A stretch of 5,986 bases of DNA from Chitinophagaceae bacterium (GCA_025455245.1 JALOMX010000144.1:1-5986); one strand, 5' to 3'. Positions 1 through 5,986 are shown, counted from the first letter of the stretch. Translations and numbers: made by a program. The notes: generated by a model from the sequence alone, not told the origin.

Positions 1-32
1 CAGTAGTGGCCAAAACCCCCAAAGAATCTTAA
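1..32 (+). CDS. Possible C-terminal end of an upstream gene (partial)
   Basis: The third reading frame is open from the left edge and ends at TAA 30-32, giving the tail VVAKTPKES. The other two forward frames stop at 4-6 and 47-49. A short beta-strand-like tail with a basic end would fit a DUF1573 protein, a family often found just upstream of yajC in Bacteroidota, but that rests on recalled gene order. Nine codons cannot identify a family. The reading frame itself is also uncertain. Confidence 0.25.
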   Translation, partial: VVAKTPKES

Positions 33-62
33 TTTTTTCAACCATTTGATATACATACAATT

Positions 63-395
63 ATGATCAAAGCTTTTGTTATACTCGCCGGACAGCCCGG
101 GGGTGAAGGGTTTCAGTTTGTGCTGATAGGCATGATGATCCTTGTATTTTGGCTGTTTATGATTCGTCCTCAGGCAAAAAAGGCCAAGGAGCAAAAGAAG
201 TTTGTAGACAATATGCAAAAAGGTGACAAGATTGTTACCATTGCAGGCATACATGGCGTTGTAAACCGCGTAAATGAGGACGGAACCATTCAGCTTGAAA
301 CAAGCCCCGGCAGCTATATCAAGATTGAAAAGAGTGCTGTAAGTATGGAATGGACCGCCAACATTAATAAGGCTGCAGCGGCTGAGAAGAAATAA
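63..395 (+). CDS. yajC: Preprotein translocase subunit YajC
   Basis: This is a small single-pass inner-membrane protein of the Sec system. YajC associates with SecD and SecF, the proton-driven accessory complex of the SecYEG translocon. The 110 residues match the family length. A short N-terminal tail with a GQPGGEG segment (10-16) precedes one membrane helix at about 17-34. The family hallmark FMIRPQ follows at 32-37, then a basic stretch KKAKEQKK (39-46) that marks the cytoplasmic side. Next comes the conserved small domain with GDKIVTIAGIHGVV (54-67). The C-terminus is rich in Ala and Lys, as is common in the family. The ATG at 63 is the natural start because it leaves the short periplasmic N-terminus intact. 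It is preceded by an AT-rich leader with no obvious Shine-Dalgarno sequence, as is usual in Bacteroidota. A strong terminator follows 24 bases after the stop. Confidence 0.95.
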   Translation: MIKAFVILAGQPGGEGFQFVLIGMMILVFWLFMIRPQAKKAKEQKKFVDNMQKGDKIVTIAGIHGVVNRVNEDGTIQLETSPGSYIKIEKSAVSMEWTANINKAAAAEKK

Positions 396-419
396 ATCGT
401 TACGTTAATGTTCATTCTT

Positions 420-458
420 AACACGGCATTATTGAAATGATAATGCCGTGTTGTTTTT
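420..458 (+). terminator. Intrinsic terminator after yajC
   Basis: A perfect 13-bp stem is formed by 420-432 (AACACGGCATTAT) and 440-452, with a 7-base loop. It is followed by G and a run of five T (454-458), then ATTT. It lies 24 bases downstream of the yajC stop. The T-run ends only 10 bases before the next gene's start codon, so the downstream gene needs either read-through or its own promoter inside this hairpin. Confidence 0.88.
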
Positions 459-468
459 ATTTGCATAA

Positions 469-2097
469 ATGATCAGGCGGATCCTACTATCTGGCATAAT
501 TCTTTTTTCCTGTTTTCAAGGCATGTCTCAAAAGGATACGCTATCGGCACCCCCTGCGGGTTTTGTGGATTCGACCAGGATACTGCAAATCATCCGCTCC
601 TTAAGACTCAATATTGAGAAAAAGGATTCTGTTACCACTTTGCAATCCCTTGCCGGAAACGTGCTTGTTCGTCAGGGGACTACCTTATTTTATGCCGACA
701 GTGCCATAATCAATCAGTTTAACAAGGTTATGCAGGCCTATGGAAATATTCACATTAATGATAATGACAGCCTGCATACTTATGCAAAGTTTTTGAGATA
801 TATCGGACAGGAACGTATTGCCTTTTTAAAGGATAACGTAAAGCTTGTTGACAGTAAGGGTAGTGTGCTGACAACTTCGGAACTTGAGTATAACCTGAAT
901 ACACAGGTAGCAGTGTACACAAAGGGTGGTAAAGTGGTAAATAAAAAAACCGTACTTACCAGTAAGGAAGGCGAGTACAACGGATACACAAAAGATGTTT
1001 TGTTCAGAAAAGATGTGGTGCTTGTTGATCCCGAATACAGTATTTACACCGACTCGCTGCTGTACAATGCAGAAAAGGAAATAGCCACATTTATTGCGCC
1101 TACCACCATCGTAAATCAAGGCAGAAAGATTTACACCCGTGAAGGTTATTATGATCTGAACAAAGGCAAGGCTTTTTTCTCGAAAAGGCCACAGGTAATC
1201 GATTCTACCTCAAGTATAATAGCCGATGAGATGGCGCTTGATGATAGTGCTCAGATAGGTCAGTTCAGGGGAAATGTAGTGTACGTGGATACTGCTAATA
1301 ATGTTTCTATCATCTGCAATAACCTTTTTGTAAACAAAAAGGCAAAAAGCTTTCTGGCTACGGAAAAGCCTTTGATGATCCTTGTGCAGGACAAAGACTC
1401 AACCTACATCACGGCAGATACTTTGTATTCCGCAAGGCTTAGTGATTTGCCAAAGGACAGGATTGTTCCGGTACTCACCGATACCTCAGAAGGTTATATT
1501 CCACCGGACCTGACCGGAAAGGACAGCTCGATGGACCGCTTTTTTGAAGCGTGGAGGAATGTGCGCATTTTTTCCGATAGTGCACAGTCCGTATGCGACA
1601 GTATGTTTTATGCAGGAACAGATTCTGCTTTCCGGCTTTACCGTGATCCTGTTTTATGGAGCAGCGATAGTCAGATTACTGCGGATACTATTTACATGTT
1701 TACCAAAAACAAAAAGATTGATAAGCTGAATGCATTTTTTAATGGCTTCATCATTAATAAAGTGGGTAGCAATCAATATAATCAGGTGCGGGGCAATACG
1801 GTTAATGCATGGTTTAATGACGGAAGTATTGATTATGTAAGGGCTAAAGGCAGGGCAGAATCAATTTATTATGCCATGGATAATGAAGATGGGTTTGTTG
1901 GCATGAACCGTGCCACATCAGATGCCATTGATATGTTTTTTGAAGACCGGAAGGCAAAAAAAGTTAAGTTTATAAACGATTTGAAAGGGGTGACATATCC
2001 TATACGACAAATTCCCCCTGATGAAGACAGACTAAAGGGATTCAACTGGCAGGAAAGCCGAAGACCAAAAACAAAGTTTGAATTGTTTGGCTTATAG
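469..2097 (+). CDS. OstA/LptA-like envelope protein (probable LPS transport or outer-membrane biogenesis)
   Basis: This is a 542-residue exported protein. Residues 1-21 look like a signal peptide: an Arg-Arg n-region, a hydrophobic core at 5-15, and a likely cleavage near GMSQ (18-21). That supports the ATG at 469. The body, about 60-470, is built of many repeats of roughly 24-32 residues. Typical rungs are TTLFYADSAI (71-80), SVLTTSELEY (132-141), SIYTDSLLYN (191-200), IYTREGYYDL (221-230) and QITADTIYMF (402-411). Each is followed by a short turn and a 'G/KNV.LVD' type strand. This is the beta-jellyroll pattern of the OstA/LptA/LptC family, whose members carry LPS between the membranes. Family LptA proteins are about 180 residues, so this one is much longer, which is usual for Bacteroidota OstA-like proteins. 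No LptD-type beta-barrel domain is visible. The C-terminus is polar and basic. A second possible signal type, a lipobox at LFSC (12-15), is weak because Phe sits at -2. The exact role is inferred from family. Confidence 0.85.
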   Translation: MIRRILLSGIILFSCFQGMSQKDTLSAPPAGFVDSTRILQIIRSLRLNIEKKDSVTTLQSLAGNVLVRQGTTLFYADSAIINQFNKVMQAYGNIHINDNDSLHTYAKFLRYIGQERIAFLKDNVKLVDSKGSVLTTSELEYNLNTQVAVYTKGGKVVNKKTVLTSKEGEYNGYTKDVLFRKDVVLVDPEYSIYTDSLLYNAEKEIATFIAPTTIVNQGRKIYTREGYYDLNKGKAFFSKRPQVIDSTSSIIADEMALDDSAQIGQFRGNVVYVDTANNVSIICNNLFVNKKAKSFLATEKPLMILVQDKDSTYITADTLYSARLSDLPKDRIVPVLTDTSEGYIPPDLTGKDSSMDRFFEAWRNVRIFSDSAQSVCDSMFYAGTDSAFRLYRDPVLWSSDSQITADTIYMFTKNKKIDKLNAFFNGFIINKVGSNQYNQVRGNTVNAWFNDGSIDYVRAKGRAESIYYAMDNEDGFVGMNRATSDAIDMFFEDRKAKKVKFINDLKGVTYPIRQIPPDEDRLKGFNWQESRRPKTKFELFGL

Positions 2098-2161
2098 TCA
2101 ATTAATTTAGCGGCACCTTTAGTCTGAATCATTTTTTAATTTTTATTCTGTTTGAGAAGGC

Positions 2162-3364
2162 ATGCCACTTTATTTTTTACGTCGTCAGTTTTACAATTAC
2201 TTTCAGGAATTTCTGCACGATAGCAGGGCGATTGGTGTTTTGTTGTTTGGATGTACAGTAATATCCATGGTATTGGCCAATTTGTCATTTGGGCAGGCCT
2301 ATGCCGGTTTTTTTACCCATGAGGTTCATTTCTTCGAAACCCTTCATCTTCCCCACAGCCTTGTTCATTGGATTAATGATGGACTCATGGCGATATTCTT
2401 TTTTCTGGTTGGCATGGAAATCAAACGAGAACTGACGGTCGGCGAACTTTCAAGTGTAAAGCGGGCCGTACTTCCCATAGCCGCAGCCATCGGTGGAATG
2501 ATTGTCCCGGCACTTTTTTACCTGTTTTTCAATCATGGCACACCAACTGAAGGCGGATGGGGCATCCCCATGGCAACCGATATCGCCTTTTCATTGGGCG
2601 TTGCGTCTATGCTGGGAAAAAAGGTTCCGGTCAATCTGAAGATTTTCCTGACGGCCCTTGCCATCATTGATGACCTCGGCGCAATTCTTGTCATTGCCCT
2701 TTTTTATGGTCAGGGGGTAAAAGCTATTTTCCTTTTGGGAGCAATGGTTGTTTTGGGTGTCATCTGGATTTTGAATAAAAGGGGAATTCCATTTGGGAAG
2801 TATCAATTTCTTTTGGGTGCGCTGTTGTGGTATCTTGTTTTTAACTCCGGTATTCATGCAACTATTGCCGGAGTATTGCTTGCATTTATGGTACCTCAAA
2901 ACATGCTCAGCGATCTCGAACATAAGCTTCATAATTATGTAAACTTTGGTATCCTACCTCTTTTTGCCCTTGCCAATACGGCCATAATCATTCAGGTTTC
3001 CATGATTCCGGAATTAAAAGGGTTGCTTAGTCTTGGAATAATTGTTGGGTTGTTTGCAGGTAAGCCGGTTGGGGTAATGCTTGCCTCCTGGATAATGGTT
3101 AAGGCAAAGGTTGCCGAATTGCCGCGGGGGGTAAACTGGATGCAAATGGCAGGGGCAGGAATTTTGGCCGGTATAGGCTTCACCATGTCTATTTTTATTA
3201 CCTGCCTTGCCTTTACTGAAATTGAAGTGCAGGATATAGGGAAAATTGCCATTCTGCTTGCTGCCGTGGGAAGCATTCTGGCATCCGTTATCTGGTTTTG
3301 GATAGGTTCAAAAATCAGTAAAGCACCTGCGAAAAGCAAGCCCGTAAAGAAAACATTACCATAA
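2162..3364 (+). CDS. nhaA: Na+/H+ antiporter NhaA
   Basis: This inner-membrane antiporter exports sodium in exchange for protons and regulates cytoplasmic pH. The 400 residues and about 12 hydrophobic segments fit the family (E. coli NhaA has 388). Diagnostic stretches are FFFLVGMEIKREL (79-91), ATDIAFSLGV (138-147), LAIIDDLGAI (166-175), SGIHATIAGV (229-238), AGKPVGV (299-305) and GIGFTMSIFI (337-346). Asp170 and Asp171 correspond to the ion-binding pair Asp163/Asp164 of the E. coli protein. Asp140 matches Asp133, Lys301 matches Lys300, and His232 matches the pH-response His225. All key residues are present, so the protein should be active. The segment between helices 1 and 2 (about 51-70) holds five His residues, and the tail (384-400) is strongly basic. 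The start follows a purine-rich GAGAAGG ending one base before the ATG, too close to act as a normal ribosome-binding site. It lies 64 bases after the OstA-like gene with no terminator between, so co-transcription is possible. Confidence 0.97.
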   Translation: MPLYFLRRQFYNYFQEFLHDSRAIGVLLFGCTVISMVLANLSFGQAYAGFFTHEVHFFETLHLPHSLVHWINDGLMAIFFFLVGMEIKRELTVGELSSVKRAVLPIAAAIGGMIVPALFYLFFNHGTPTEGGWGIPMATDIAFSLGVASMLGKKVPVNLKIFLTALAIIDDLGAILVIALFYGQGVKAIFLLGAMVVLGVIWILNKRGIPFGKYQFLLGALLWYLVFNSGIHATIAGVLLAFMVPQNMLSDLEHKLHNYVNFGILPLFALANTAIIIQVSMIPELKGLLSLGIIVGLFAGKPVGVMLASWIMVKAKVAELPRGVNWMQMAGAGILAGIGFTMSIFITCLAFTEIEVQDIGKIAILLAAVGSILASVIWFWIGSKISKAPAKSKPVKKTLP

Positions 3365-3397
3365 AAATAAATATTGCGGGTTTTTGCCCAAAATTTA

Positions 3398-3426
3398 TTG
3401 GTTTCACGGGTAGATTACTTATTTTC
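3398..3426 (+). promoter_or_regulatory. Candidate promoter for the DeoR-family gene
   Basis: TTG at 3398-3400 and TTATTTTC at 3419-3426 are separated by 18 bases. They resemble the Bacteroidota -33 (TTTG) and -7 (TAnnTTTG) elements, though the -7 box matches at only six of the eight positions counting the free ones. The predicted transcript start, near 3433, would leave a leader of about 17 bases before the ATG at 3450. Such matches are frequent in AT-rich DNA, so this is a weak call. Confidence 0.25.
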
Positions 3427-3427
3427 A

Positions 3428-3442
3428 TGCAACTTATTGCAA
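3428..3442. promoter_or_regulatory. Paired TGCAA repeat upstream of the DeoR-family gene, possible operator
   Basis: TGCAA occurs at 3428-3432 and again at 3438-3442, exactly 10 bases apart, which is one helical turn. The second copy lies in the palindrome TTGCAA (3437-3442). The pair sits between the candidate promoter and the start codon. DeoR-family regulators often repress their own genes through repeated sites, so autoregulation is possible. The repeat is short and may be chance. Confidence 0.2.
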
Positions 3443-3449
3443 GAATCAT

Positions 3450-4196
3450 ATGCTTAAAAAAGAAAGACAGGCTTTTATTCTTCAGCAACTGAATGTCCAC
3501 AACAAGGTAATCAGCGCCGACCTTTGCGAACAACTCGGTGTATCTGAGGATACGGTACGGCGTGATTTGCAGGAATTGTCAGATGAAGGGTCTTTGCTAA
3601 AAGTTCATGGCGGTGCCCTTTCCAAGTCATTTCATTTCAGGTTGCAAAACGAGCCCGTTTACCACGAAGCCGAGAAGCGGAATATTGCAGAAAAAGCGGC
3701 CTCGCTTATCAGCGATGGGATGGTGGTGCTCCTGAGTGGCGGTACAACCATCAGGCAACTCATCAATGTTTTACCGCCAAGCCTCAATGCCACGTTTATA
3801 ACCATCAGCATACCCATTGCACTCGAACTGATGAACCATCCCGGTAGTGAGGTCATTTTTATTGGCAACAAACTCGATAAAAATACCCAAACTGCCATGG
3901 ATGCCGAGGTGGTTAAAAAACTGAGTGCCATTAAAGCAGATATCTGTTTTTTGGGAACCAACAGTATAAGCGCCGATAATGGAATTACCGATAGTGAATG
4001 GAGTATTGTGGAAATCAAGCAAAGTATGGTTCAGTCGGCAGACCAATTGGTAAGCCTTGCCATTTCTGAAAAACTCGGTGTAGCCCAACGGTTCAAGGTT
4101 TGTGATATAGATGAAGTGGATGTGCTGATCACTGAATTGAACAGTCAGGATGCAAGGTTGAATGCATTCCGTTCAAAAGGAATCAGGTTGATTTAG
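3450..4196 (+). CDS. DeoR/GlpR-family transcriptional regulator
   Basis: This is a cytoplasmic DNA-binding regulator of 248 residues, the normal family length. The N-terminal DeoR-type winged helix-turn-helix covers about 3-57: KKERQAFILQQL, then VISADLCEQLGVSEDTVRRDLQEL (20-43) as the helix-turn-helix, then the wing with KVHGGAL (51-57). The C-terminal effector-sensing domain, about 75-232, shows GGTTIRQL (97-104), KADICFLGTN (162-171), GITDSEWSIVEIKQSM (178-193) and ISEKLG (205-210). In this family the domain usually binds a phosphorylated sugar or related metabolite. Several residues common in that pocket are replaced here: the Asp before GTT is Ser, the Asn of the TN motif is Ile, and the Asp of the D-x-x-K motif is Ile. 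The effector may therefore be different or absent. No kinase, aldolase or transporter gene lies next to it to indicate a regulon. ATG 3450 places the helix-turn-helix at the usual distance from the N-terminus. Confidence 0.93.
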   Translation: MLKKERQAFILQQLNVHNKVISADLCEQLGVSEDTVRRDLQELSDEGSLLKVHGGALSKSFHFRLQNEPVYHEAEKRNIAEKAASLISDGMVVLLSGGTTIRQLINVLPPSLNATFITISIPIALELMNHPGSEVIFIGNKLDKNTQTAMDAEVVKKLSAIKADICFLGTNSISADNGITDSEWSIVEIKQSMVQSADQLVSLAISEKLGVAQRFKVCDIDEVDVLITELNSQDARLNAFRSKGIRLI

Positions 4197-4215
4197 GGTT
4201 AATCAGGTTGTATTA
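4181..4215. repeat. Direct repeat (15-base unit, 20-base period) across the DeoR-family stop codon
   Basis: AATCAGGTTGATTTA at 4181-4195 is repeated as AATCAGGTTGTATTA at 4201-4215, with 13 of 15 bases identical and the first ten identical. The first copy encodes the last residues (IRLI) and most of the stop codon TAG (4194-4196). The second copy lies in the untranslated region just before the terminator hairpin. It looks like a small local duplication. Confidence 0.7.
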
Positions 4216-4260
4216 AAAAAAGAAAGGGTTGTGGCACAAACCGCAACCCTTTCCTTTTTT
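4215..4260. terminator. Bidirectional intrinsic terminator between convergent genes
   Basis: GAAAGGGTTGTGG (4222-4234) pairs with 4241-4253 over 13 bp with a single T-G wobble and a 6-base loop (CACAAA). Downstream on the plus strand is C then six T (4255-4260). Upstream is a run of seven A (4215-4221), which reads as seven T on the minus strand. The hairpin lies about 25 bases after the DeoR-family stop. It lies about 12 bases beyond the DUF4397 gene's stop on the other strand, so it can end transcription from both sides. Confidence 0.92.
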
Positions 4261-4272
4261 AAAAAACAAATC

Positions 4273-5070
4273 TTATCTATTGGTATACCAGGTAAGTGTT
4301 TTAGCCTTGGTGCCTGTTACATTCACCTGACCGCGCAGGAACATGGTATATACCCTCGAGTCTCCGAAAATAATGTTGTTTAACCGGGCAATTTCGGTAG
4401 TGGTCCCCGCCCTTCTTACAATTAAAGTATCGCCTAAGTTGATAAAAGGTTGATTCGAAAAGCTTGAAATGGTACCTGTTGCCACGTTCGTATACAGGTA
4501 GTTGTTTCTTCTGCTCGACCATACATCAACCCTTTGAGTGGCAGTTGCTCCGGTATCAACCATACAATTGATAAAACGAAAAGATGTACGCCCCTGGAAG
4601 AGATTAGGGACATCATCGCGCATGAACATTTTTGCGCTATCGCGGCTTCCGTTCATAATACTATCAGTAATAACAAGGCTGTAATATCGCCCCGCATCCA
4701 TGGTGGTGGTGATGGAAGTAATCGGTATGGAGTCGTAGTTTACAAGGCCGCCTACTGAAATTTTGATATTGGACAAACCTGCAGGAAGCGCTATATACGA
4801 ATTTGGCGTGGTTGCCGGAAATGCTGAACCAAAACTCATGCGGGCCCCGTTAACCTTTGCAGTATTAACGAATACATGAATGCTGTCCGGTCTTCCGGTG
4901 ACGGCCCTGAAATTAGGAGACGCATGAATGATACGCAGGTGTGCCTTTTCTGAGGTTGAACCGGCCGTTTCCCAGGGTGCCTGAATTTCTTTTTCTTTTT
5001 CGCAGGACCATAACATCATAGATGTGCCGGTAATCAAAAGGCCTGCAAGTATTATATTTTTTAATTTCAT
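4273..5070 (-). CDS. DUF4397 domain lipoprotein, probably surface-exposed
   Basis: This is a predicted outer-membrane lipoprotein of 265 residues. The start is placed at ATG 5070; an earlier in-frame TTG at 5094 would add eight residues before the signal peptide and is less likely. The signal peptide has Lys2 and Lys4, a hydrophobic core (6-20) and a lipobox LWSC (20-23), with Cys23 as the lipidated residue. An acidic and basic EKEKE stretch follows, resembling the signal that sends Bacteroidota lipoproteins to the cell surface. DUF4397 features follow: LRIIHASPN (45-53), DSIHVFVNTAKVNG (62-75), YIALPAGLSNIKISVGG (92-108) and DAGRYYSLVITD (125-136). A second, weaker copy begins at SFRFINCMVD (163-172), VDVWSS (181-186). 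The fold should be beta-rich. It lies 50 bases downstream of the SusD-like gene on the same strand, so it is probably in that operon. This is where SusE/SusF-type glycan-binding lipoproteins sit in Sus loci. Ligand unknown. Confidence 0.87.
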   Translation of the reverse strand: MKLKNIILAGLLITGTSMMLWSCEKEKEIQAPWETAGSTSEKAHLRIIHASPNFRAVTGRPDSIHVFVNTAKVNGARMSFGSAFPATTPNSYIALPAGLSNIKISVGGLVNYDSIPITSITTTMDAGRYYSLVITDSIMNGSRDSAKMFMRDDVPNLFQGRTSFRFINCMVDTGATATQRVDVWSSRRNNYLYTNVATGTISSFSNQPFINLGDTLIVRRAGTTTEIARLNNIIFGDSRVYTMFLRGQVNVTGTKAKTLTWYTNR

Positions 5071-5120
5071 AATTTTTGTAATTTTTAAAATCAAGAATTA
5101 CGCAATTCAATTGGAACCAC

Positions 5121-5986
5121 TTAAGGTTTTGAGAACCAAACCTCGCGGGTATGATAATTCAAATCGAAAGCACCCATTTTCCGGAGGTTCTCCGCATTCC
5201 AAACATATTCTGCATTAAAGCGATACCGGACACGATAAACCGGAAGACCGCCATTATCGGGATGAAGTCTTGATGGTTCAGGAATGGCAAAACTCCTGTA
5301 CACCTGTTCGCCCGTTGCGGGGTCGAGATCGGTATAATGGTATCTGCGGATGTCTACCCAGTTTTCCATGGTGCCCCATGCCCATAAGGCAATATACTTC
5401 TGAAGCATGATATGGGTGAGCGTCAGACCTTCAACGGTTGGTACTACCTTTGGATCGGCAAGAAAATTAGCTTTTACCGTAGGGGTCATTTTCTCGGCAT
5501 CAGGAATTCCCGCTTCATATTTTAAGGTAAGCATATCCATACTGCGGCTGATGGCATCGCGGTAGGCAGTTCTTGCTGTGGCACGGTCTCCTTTTCTAAA
5601 GGCAGCTTCTGCCTTCATGAACAAAACTTCTGCAGCTGTAATTACTGGAACTTCAGCACCATTCTTAAAGAAGAACTTAGCCCTCAAATCATCTCTTGCC
5701 ACGGTCGAATCCCAACGTTGACCCCACAAGCCATTAGGCCGGTTGTTTGTGGTGGCTTGCCCTGCGTTGCCAAAAGTCATTTCAAGACCAAGATATGTGC
5801 CATTCGGGTTTTTCTGAAGCATATAATGAATTCTCGGATCCTTTACATCCTGAAAAGCAGGATTCCTTCCATCCATCAGGTTGGCAATAAAGGCTGTTTG
5901 TCTGTAGGTTCCAATATTGCCGCGTAATGGTCCGAAAAAGTTTGCATCACTGCCAATACCCACATTGGCAAATTTTACGGTTGCAT
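5121..5986 (-). CDS. SusD/RagB-family nutrient-binding outer-membrane lipoprotein (5' end outside window)
   Basis: This is the C-terminal 287 residues of a SusD/RagB-like protein. The frame stays open to the right edge, and a GTG at 5961-5963 is internal, not the start. SusD proteins are surface lipoproteins that form a lid on a SusC-type TonB-dependent transporter and capture glycans or peptides. Visible marks are VITAAEVLFMKAEAAFRKGD, an alpha-helical TPR-like segment that places the ligand-binding scaffold, and then TARTAYRDAISRSMDML. The segment IMLQKYIALWAWGTMENWVD followed by IRRYHYTDLDP matches the family pattern of a helix rich in aromatic residues ending in W-x-D-x-R-R. The last segment (PVYRVRYRFNAEYVWN) fits the conserved YP/RYP and N-rich end of the family. 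The pattern resembles the SusD-like_2 subgroup more than classic SusD, but this is a judgement by eye. The signal peptide, lipobox and N-terminal TPR units lie outside the window. The SusC/RagA gene would be expected further upstream on the same strand. Confidence 0.9.
   Translation of the reverse strand, partial: ATVKFANVGIGSDANFFGPLRGNIGTYRQTAFIANLMDGRNPAFQDVKDPRIHYMLQKNPNGTYLGLEMTFGNAGQATTNNRPNGLWGQRWDSTVARDDLRAKFFFKNGAEVPVITAAEVLFMKAEAAFRKGDRATARTAYRDAISRSMDMLTLKYEAGIPDAEKMTPTVKANFLADPKVVPTVEGLTLTHIMLQKYIALWAWGTMENWVDIRRYHYTDLDPATGEQVYRSFAIPEPSRLHPDNGGLPVYRVRYRFNAEYVWNAENLRKMGAFDLNYHTREVWFSKP

Noticed and set aside
826..1119. Minus-strand open frames of 69-97 codons inside the OstA-like gene
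   Set aside because: They lie opposite a clearly real coding frame, show no family features, and have Cys-rich, low-quality composition typical of antisense shadows.
2103..2154. Promoter-like TAnnTTTG variants before nhaA (2103-2110, 2137-2144, 2147-2154)
   Set aside because: Several one-mismatch matches occur in a 50-base AT-rich stretch, none has a well-spaced -33 element, and the last would start transcription at the ATG. None can be preferred.
2591..3339. Minus-strand open frames of 113 and 115 codons within nhaA
   Set aside because: nhaA carries every diagnostic motif on the plus strand, and the antisense products have no recognisable domain or leader.
3375..3412. Hairpin after nhaA as a terminator (GGG...CCC)
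   Set aside because: Only about three pairs form, and no T-run follows the arm, so no intrinsic terminator is supported.
3659..4088. Minus-strand open frames of 119 and 105 codons within the DeoR-family gene
   Set aside because: They are shadows of a canonical helix-turn-helix regulator gene. The hydrophobic stretches come from complementing its codons.
5071..5094. Upstream TTG start at 5094 for the DUF4397 gene
   Set aside because: It would add eight residues ahead of the signal peptide. ATG 5070 gives a standard lipoprotein signal with the Cys at position 23.
5961..5963. GTG as the start of the SusD-like gene
   Set aside because: The frame continues open to the right edge, and the remaining 287 residues are only the C-terminal part of a SusD/RagB-type protein.
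1..5986. CRISPR array, tRNA, rRNA, insertion sequence or phage signs
   Set aside because: No spaced repeats, no structural RNA motifs, no transposase or integrase frames and no terminal inverted repeats were seen. The genes form an ordinary chromosomal layout.

Overview
The window reads as an ordinary chromosomal stretch of a Bacteroidota bacterium, most likely Chitinophagaceae or a close relative in the Chitinophagia/Sphingobacteriia. The evidence is a SusD/RagB-type lipoprotein gene followed by a DUF4397 lipoprotein gene, a large Bacteroidota-style OstA-like protein, a lack of clear Shine-Dalgarno sequences, and AT-rich leaders. The family assignments come from reading the proteins; no search was run.

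Layout. Positions 1-32 may hold the last codons of an upstream gene, possibly a DUF1573 protein. The plus strand then carries yajC (63-395), a strong intrinsic terminator (420-458), an OstA/LptA-like envelope protein (469-2097), the sodium/proton antiporter nhaA (2162-3364) and a DeoR-family regulator (3450-4196). A hairpin with an A-run on one side and a T-run on the other (about 4215-4260) separates these from two minus-strand genes and can terminate both directions. The minus-strand genes are a DUF4397 surface lipoprotein (4273-5070) and the C-terminal part of a SusD/RagB-like nutrient-binding lipoprotein (5121 to the right edge). There is no gene-free stretch longer than about 100 bases.

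How the genes relate. YajC (Sec accessory) and the OstA-like protein (probable LPS transport or outer-membrane biogenesis) are envelope housekeeping functions, but a terminator splits them. NhaA exports sodium and regulates cytoplasmic pH. The DeoR regulator has no sugar-kinase or aldolase partner in view, so its target is unknown. The minus-strand pair looks like the downstream end of a SusC-SusD type outer-membrane uptake locus, with the DUF4397 protein in the place where SusE/SusF-type lipoproteins are found elsewhere. The SusC/RagA gene would be expected beyond the right edge.

I found no convincing new system. The observations most worth a second look are the long repeat architecture of the OstA-like protein, the terminator abutting its start codon, the non-canonical effector pocket of the DeoR protein, and a 20-bp-period duplication spanning the DeoR stop codon.
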